A DNA stretch of 64,000 bases from Shimia sp. R9_2. GTDB lineage: Bacteria; Pseudomonadota; Alphaproteobacteria; Rhodobacterales; Rhodobacteraceae. Shown here in pieces: positions 63,863 to 64,000 of the stretch (position 1 is its first letter; each line of letters begins with the position of its first letter). The notes beneath the pieces are model-generated. The model ran no database searches. It was given only the letters and a program-made list of their open reading frames with translations, and was not told the DNA's origin. Made by a program: the position numbers and the translations under genes. The stretch is taken from NCBI RefSeq assembly GCF_017743735.1, contig NZ_JAGHRO010000004.1, forward strand, positions 372,001 to 436,000, written 5' to 3'.

Positions 63863-64000
63863 GCGGGCGCCTCCTCATCGGAGGTGTCAAACTCTGCTGG
63901 ACTGATGATCTCGATCAGCTCCATATCATCGCTATGACGCACTTCGCGATGCTTGATGCCCGGCGGCTGCAGCACGCAGGAGCCTTCGCGCAGCACATGC
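63859..64000 (-). CDS. Cupin-like protein, C-terminal part
   Basis: The frame is open to the window edge, so the N-terminus lies outside. The visible 47 codons include 'REGSCVLQPPGIKHREVRHSDDMELIEI', a typical end of a cupin domain with a metal-type His, followed by an acidic tail. First visible gene of the minus-strand operon. Confidence 0.7.
   Translation of the reverse strand, partial: HVLREGSCVLQPPGIKHREVRHSDDMELIEIISPAEFDTSDEEAPA

Overview
The window is chromosomal DNA of an alphaproteobacterium, most likely a member of the Roseobacter group (Rhodobacterales). This rests on gene order and protein families, not on a marker gene: a ctaC-ctaB-orf-ctaG-ctaE-SURF1-thrC-M16 peptidase cluster, an NDUFA12-mlaD-DUF2155-aat-accCB block, a pccA/methylmalonyl-CoA mutase neighbourhood, HdaA, and several small Rhodobacterales-type proteins. 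The sequence is GC-rich and densely coding. I saw no rRNA, tRNA, CRISPR array, transposase or phage gene.

Layout. 1-4 kb: LysE-family exporter end, a small RHH-like protein, apt, an FAD-linked 2-hydroxyacid dehydrogenase and an exported MBL-fold protein. 4-11.6 kb: a long minus-strand cluster for cytochrome aa3 oxidase subunits and assembly factors, then thrC, an M16 peptidase and a GNAT enzyme. 11.7-20.6 kb: tldD, dprA, topA, a Nudix hydrolase, scoAB and a PAS-LuxR regulator. 20.9-25.2 kb: accB-accC-aat facing DUF2155-mlaD-NDUFA12, plus a VOC protein. 25.4-31.6 kb: a Hint-domain protein, EamA transporter, RidA, an unknown exported protein, a monothiol-type glutaredoxin, clpX and clpP. 31.7-34.7 kb: an accessory stretch of plus-strand orphan genes, lower in GC by eye and separated by structured repeats. 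34.7-39.3 kb: DNA-3-methyladenine glycosylase, lolD-lolC/E and proS. 39.7-49.7 kb: a hybrid histidine kinase, AI-2E family permease, HdaA, a SnoaL-like protein with a divergent HxlR regulator, a fatty-acid hydroxylase-like protein, ppk and ppx. 49.8-53 kb: an operon of VOC, GNAT, TerB-DnaJ, endonuclease/exonuclease/phosphatase-fold and exported proteins. 53.2-64 kb: methylmalonyl-CoA mutase, a degenerate sulfotransferase-like protein, DUF4174, an aldo/keto reductase, pccA, small lipoproteins, a DcaP-like porin and the end of a cupin-like gene.

How the genes work together. The cox cluster builds the aa3 terminal oxidase (subunit I is not here), and a perfect FNR-type box lies between ctaC and tldD. 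AccB/AccC supply biotin carboxylation for fatty acid synthesis. PccA and the mutase carry propionyl-CoA towards succinyl-CoA; PccB is not in the window. LolD/LolC-E move lipoproteins to the outer membrane. Ppk and Ppx make and degrade polyphosphate, with a terminator-like hairpin between them.

The least explained signals are two families of structured intergenic repeats. One has a CAAATATCCCGGGG core followed by GC hairpins (five copies). The other is a 78-79 bp double-hairpin element between the orphan genes at 31.8-35.6 kb. Other points of note are a TTG-started 51-codon ORF behind a perfect AGGAGG, a CtrA-like site before dprA, paired operator-like palindromes at the HxlR locus, and several enzymes lacking a hallmark residue.
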